DNA from: an uncultured Clostridia bacterium
Lineage (GTDB): Bacteria; Bacillota; Clostridia; Oscillospirales; Ruminococcaceae
Assembly: GCA_937901805.1 (NCBI GenBank)
Contig: CALDJI010000020.1
Coordinates: 1-6,926, forward strand
Length of the DNA: 6,926 bases
Direction: 5' to 3'
Positions 5,371-6,926 of this stretch are shown here, one piece after another. Positions within the stretch are counted from its first letter, which is position 1, and every line of letters starts with the position of its first letter. The position numbers were made by a program, and so were the translations under genes. The notes beneath the pieces were generated by a model that made no database searches, was not told the DNA's origin, and worked only from the letters and a program-made list of their open reading frames with translations.

Positions 5371-6377
5371 TTGAGCTCTATTCTATGATGATTTTACCGG
5401 GTGCTTGTGTCATTACCTTTGGTAAAATGGTCAGAGATCAGAAAAAAGAACATGCACAGCAGGTTGGCGAAGAGATGCAGAGTACTGCAAAAGCCCGCAA
5501 GAGTCTGACTGCTCGTCTTTACGGCAGTGAGGGAAGAACCATCTTCCTTGCCATGGGAATTATTTTCCTGATTGGCCTCGGCCTCTGCTTTTGGGCGGAA
5601 ACCCAAGGCAACCCGGCTCTCGAAAAAGTCGGCCTGAATCAGTCCATGGGCAGCATGGAAGGAAAAGAAGTCCGGTTTGGGATTGCGCAGTCTGCCATGT
5701 TTACGACAACGACCACATCCTTTACAACAGGTACCGTCAATAACATGCACGATACTCTGACGCCGCTCGGCGGTATGGTTCCGCTGCTTCATATGATGCT
5801 CAACGTTGTGTTCGGCGGTAAGGGCGTCGGCCTGATGAATATGATTATGTACGCAATTCTTGCCGTCTTTATCTGCGGATTGATGATCGGACGTACGCCG
5901 GAATATCTCGGTAAAAAGATTGAAGGCCGCGAAATGAAACTGACTGCATTGTGCATTATCATTCATCCACTGCTGATTCTTGCATTTTCTGCGATTGCCG
6001 TTGCTACTTCCGGAGGAATGGAAGGAATTACAAACCCGGGATTCCATGGGCTTTCTCAGGTATTGTATGAGTATGCTTCCTCTGCGGCAAACAACGGTTC
6101 CGGATTTGAAGGCTTAGCGGATAATACGATGTTCTGGAATATTACCACAGGGTTGGCTATGTTCTTCGGGCGCTATCTCTCCATCATTATCCAGCTTGCC
6201 ATTGCAGGCTCTCTGATGAAGAAACGCTTTGTAAACGAATCAGTCGGAACCTTGCATACCGATACCCTTTCATTCTCCATTATCCTTGTATTTGTTGTCT
6301 ATATTTTCGCAGCGCTGACCTTTTTCCCGGTGCTGGCGCTTGGCCCAATTGCGGAACATCTGACCCTCTGGGCGTAA
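5367..6377 (+). CDS. kdpA: KdpA C-terminal fragment (336 aa if begun at TTG 5367)
   Basis: This is the downstream open frame of the broken kdpA. It is open from 5283 at least, and codons 5283-5366 already encode the conserved IKHIGTNGGGF and the ENPT region, so the homologous part starts before any plausible initiation codon. The TTG at 5367 overlaps the upstream stop as TTGA, but no ribosome binding site precedes it or the ATGs at 5385 and 5388. Independent translation is therefore doubtful. The fragment carries filter loop 3 (TTTSFTTGTVNNMHD followed by LGGMVP), the motif GLMIGRTPEYLGKKIEGREM, filter loop 4 (SAANNGSGFEGL) and the closing LGPIAEHL. These agree well with the family. Confidence 0.6.
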   Translation: MIELYSMMILPGACVITFGKMVRDQKKEHAQQVGEEMQSTAKARKSLTARLYGSEGRTIFLAMGIIFLIGLGLCFWAETQGNPALEKVGLNQSMGSMEGKEVRFGIAQSAMFTTTTTSFTTGTVNNMHDTLTPLGGMVPLLHMMLNVVFGGKGVGLMNMIMYAILAVFICGLMIGRTPEYLGKKIEGREMKLTALCIIIHPLLILAFSAIAVATSGGMEGITNPGFHGLSQVLYEYASSAANNGSGFEGLADNTMFWNITTGLAMFFGRYLSIIIQLAIAGSLMKKRFVNESVGTLHTDTLSFSIILVFVVYIFAALTFFPVLALGPIAEHLTLWA

Positions 6378-6392
6378 GGAGGAGCCTTTGAA

Positions 6393-6926
6393 ATGAGTAA
6401 AAAACGTAATAAAAAGCTGATTACGCCGGAGATTCTCCGTCAGGCTGTAATTGGTTCTTTTGTAAAATTAAATCCTCGGTACATGATGAAGAATCCGGTC
6501 ATGTTTGTCGTGGAAGTGGGGTTCCTGATTACTCTGGTTCTCTCCATTTTCCCGGGGTTATTCGGAGATGTCAGTGAAACGAATCTCCGTGCATATAACA
6601 TTGTTGTCTGCATTATTTTGTTTGTTACAGTGCTGTTTGCAAACTTTGCAGAATCTGTCGCAGAGGGACGTGGAAAGGCTCAGGCTGCCAGCCTGAAAAA
6701 AACGCAGAAAGATACCCAGGCGCGCTTTCTCAAAGAGGACGGCTCCGAGCAGATTATTCTTTCCAGTGAGCTGAAAAAGGGCGACGTGGTTATGGTTTCC
6801 GCTGGGGAGATTATCCCGGGCGACGGCGAGGTCATCGAAGGAATCGCGTCTGTCGATGAATCCGCCATCACCGGTGAATCCGCGCCGGTCGTCCGTGAAT
6901 CCGGCGGGGACTTCTGCTCCGTAACC
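6393..6926 (+). CDS. kdpB: Potassium-transporting P-type ATPase subunit KdpB, N-terminal part (3' end outside window)
   Basis: KdpB hydrolyses ATP and drives K+ uptake through KdpA. Visible are 178 residues: a basic N-terminus, span 1 (about 34-55), span 2 (about 67-88) with the family pattern FANFAESVAEGRGKAQA just after, and most of the actuator domain with IPGDGEVIEG (141-150), VDESAITGES (154-163) and APV. The TGES motif, needed for dephosphorylation, is intact. Its Ser163 corresponds to E. coli Ser162, the residue whose phosphorylation inhibits KdpB at high K+. The phosphorylation motif DKTGT lies beyond the window. The ATG at 6393 follows TAAGGAGGA (6375-6383), which overlaps the kdpA stop. 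The gap to kdpA is 15 bases, so the genes are co-transcribed. No break is seen in the visible part. Confidence 0.96.
   Translation, partial: MSKKRNKKLITPEILRQAVIGSFVKLNPRYMMKNPVMFVVEVGFLITLVLSIFPGLFGDVSETNLRAYNIVVCIILFVTVLFANFAESVAEGRGKAQAASLKKTQKDTQARFLKEDGSEQIILSSELKKGDVVMVSAGEIIPGDGEVIEGIASVDESAITGESAPVVRESGGDFCSVT

Larger units (their letters stand above)
4651..6377 (+). pseudogene. kdpA: Potassium-transporting ATPase subunit KdpA, disrupted by an internal deletion and frameshift
   Basis: KdpA is the K+-binding and translocating subunit of the Kdp pump, a membrane protein related to K+ channels with four filter loops. Together the two frames cover the whole protein: residues 1-210 in frame with ATG 4651 (AGGAGGA at 4637-4643), then 364 codons from ATT 5283 to the stop at 6377. 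At the junction the conserved EGTK (ends 5280) is followed by only two bases before IKHIGTNGGGF (from 5283). In the family about 13 residues lie here, including the GPVASQEA segment, so about 37 bp appear to be missing. This removes the pore-helix portion of filter loop 2, though the TNGGG strand remains, and shifts the frame so that the first frame runs on for 29 unrelated residues to TGA 5368-5370. Conserved motifs on both sides are otherwise intact. It is a recent mutation or a sequence error; the sequence alone cannot decide. Confidence 0.85.

Noticed and set aside
5394..6047. 217-aa minus-strand ORF antisense to kdpA
   Set aside because: It lies wholly within the conserved KdpA coding sequence, has an implausible His- and Asn-rich composition and shows no family likeness; it is a shadow frame.

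Overview
The window holds a bacterial high-affinity potassium uptake (Kdp) locus, almost certainly from a Bacillota member of the class Clostridia. The grounds are strong AGGAGG-type ribosome binding sites, compact intergenic spaces with hairpin-plus-T-run terminators, and kdpDE placed upstream of kdpFABC. The genus cannot be read from the sequence.

Layout. Bases 1-321 are the 3' end of a gene that looks like an ABC-type extracellular solute-binding protein. It ends at a strong terminator (324-361) that also works on the other strand. Converging on that terminator from the minus strand is an 81-aa membrane protein of unknown function (415-660). An AT-rich divergent intergenic region (661-896) carries repeats, a dyad, a possible extended -10 promoter and a 15-codon ORF with a good ribosome binding site. 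Then come kdpD (897-3593, sensor kinase) and kdpE (3586-4284, response regulator), which overlap by 8 bases and end at a second strong terminator (4289-4320). A new promoter with 11-bp-spaced direct repeats just upstream (4334-4378) leads into the structural operon: an unnamed 32-aa single-span membrane peptide (4439-4537), kdpF (4552-4629), kdpA (4651-6377) and the start of kdpB (6393 to the window edge).

How they work together. KdpD senses potassium limitation and phosphorylates KdpE, which activates the KdpFABC pump. KdpA is the K+-selective channel-like subunit, KdpB the P-type ATPase, KdpF a small stabilising subunit; KdpC is not in the window. The USP domain of KdpD carries a near match to the c-di-AMP binding motif described for Staphylococcus aureus KdpD, so second-messenger control is plausible.

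The most notable point is that kdpA is broken. About 13 codons expected between the conserved EG.K and IK.(L/I)GTNGGG motifs are replaced by 2 bases, which fits a loss of about 37 bp. This removes the pore-helix part of the second selectivity-filter loop and shifts the reading frame. All neighbouring kdp genes look intact, so this is either a recent loss-of-function event or a sequence/assembly error. Beyond this, no new multi-gene system is evident. The less described items are the small ORFs (15, 32 and 81 aa).
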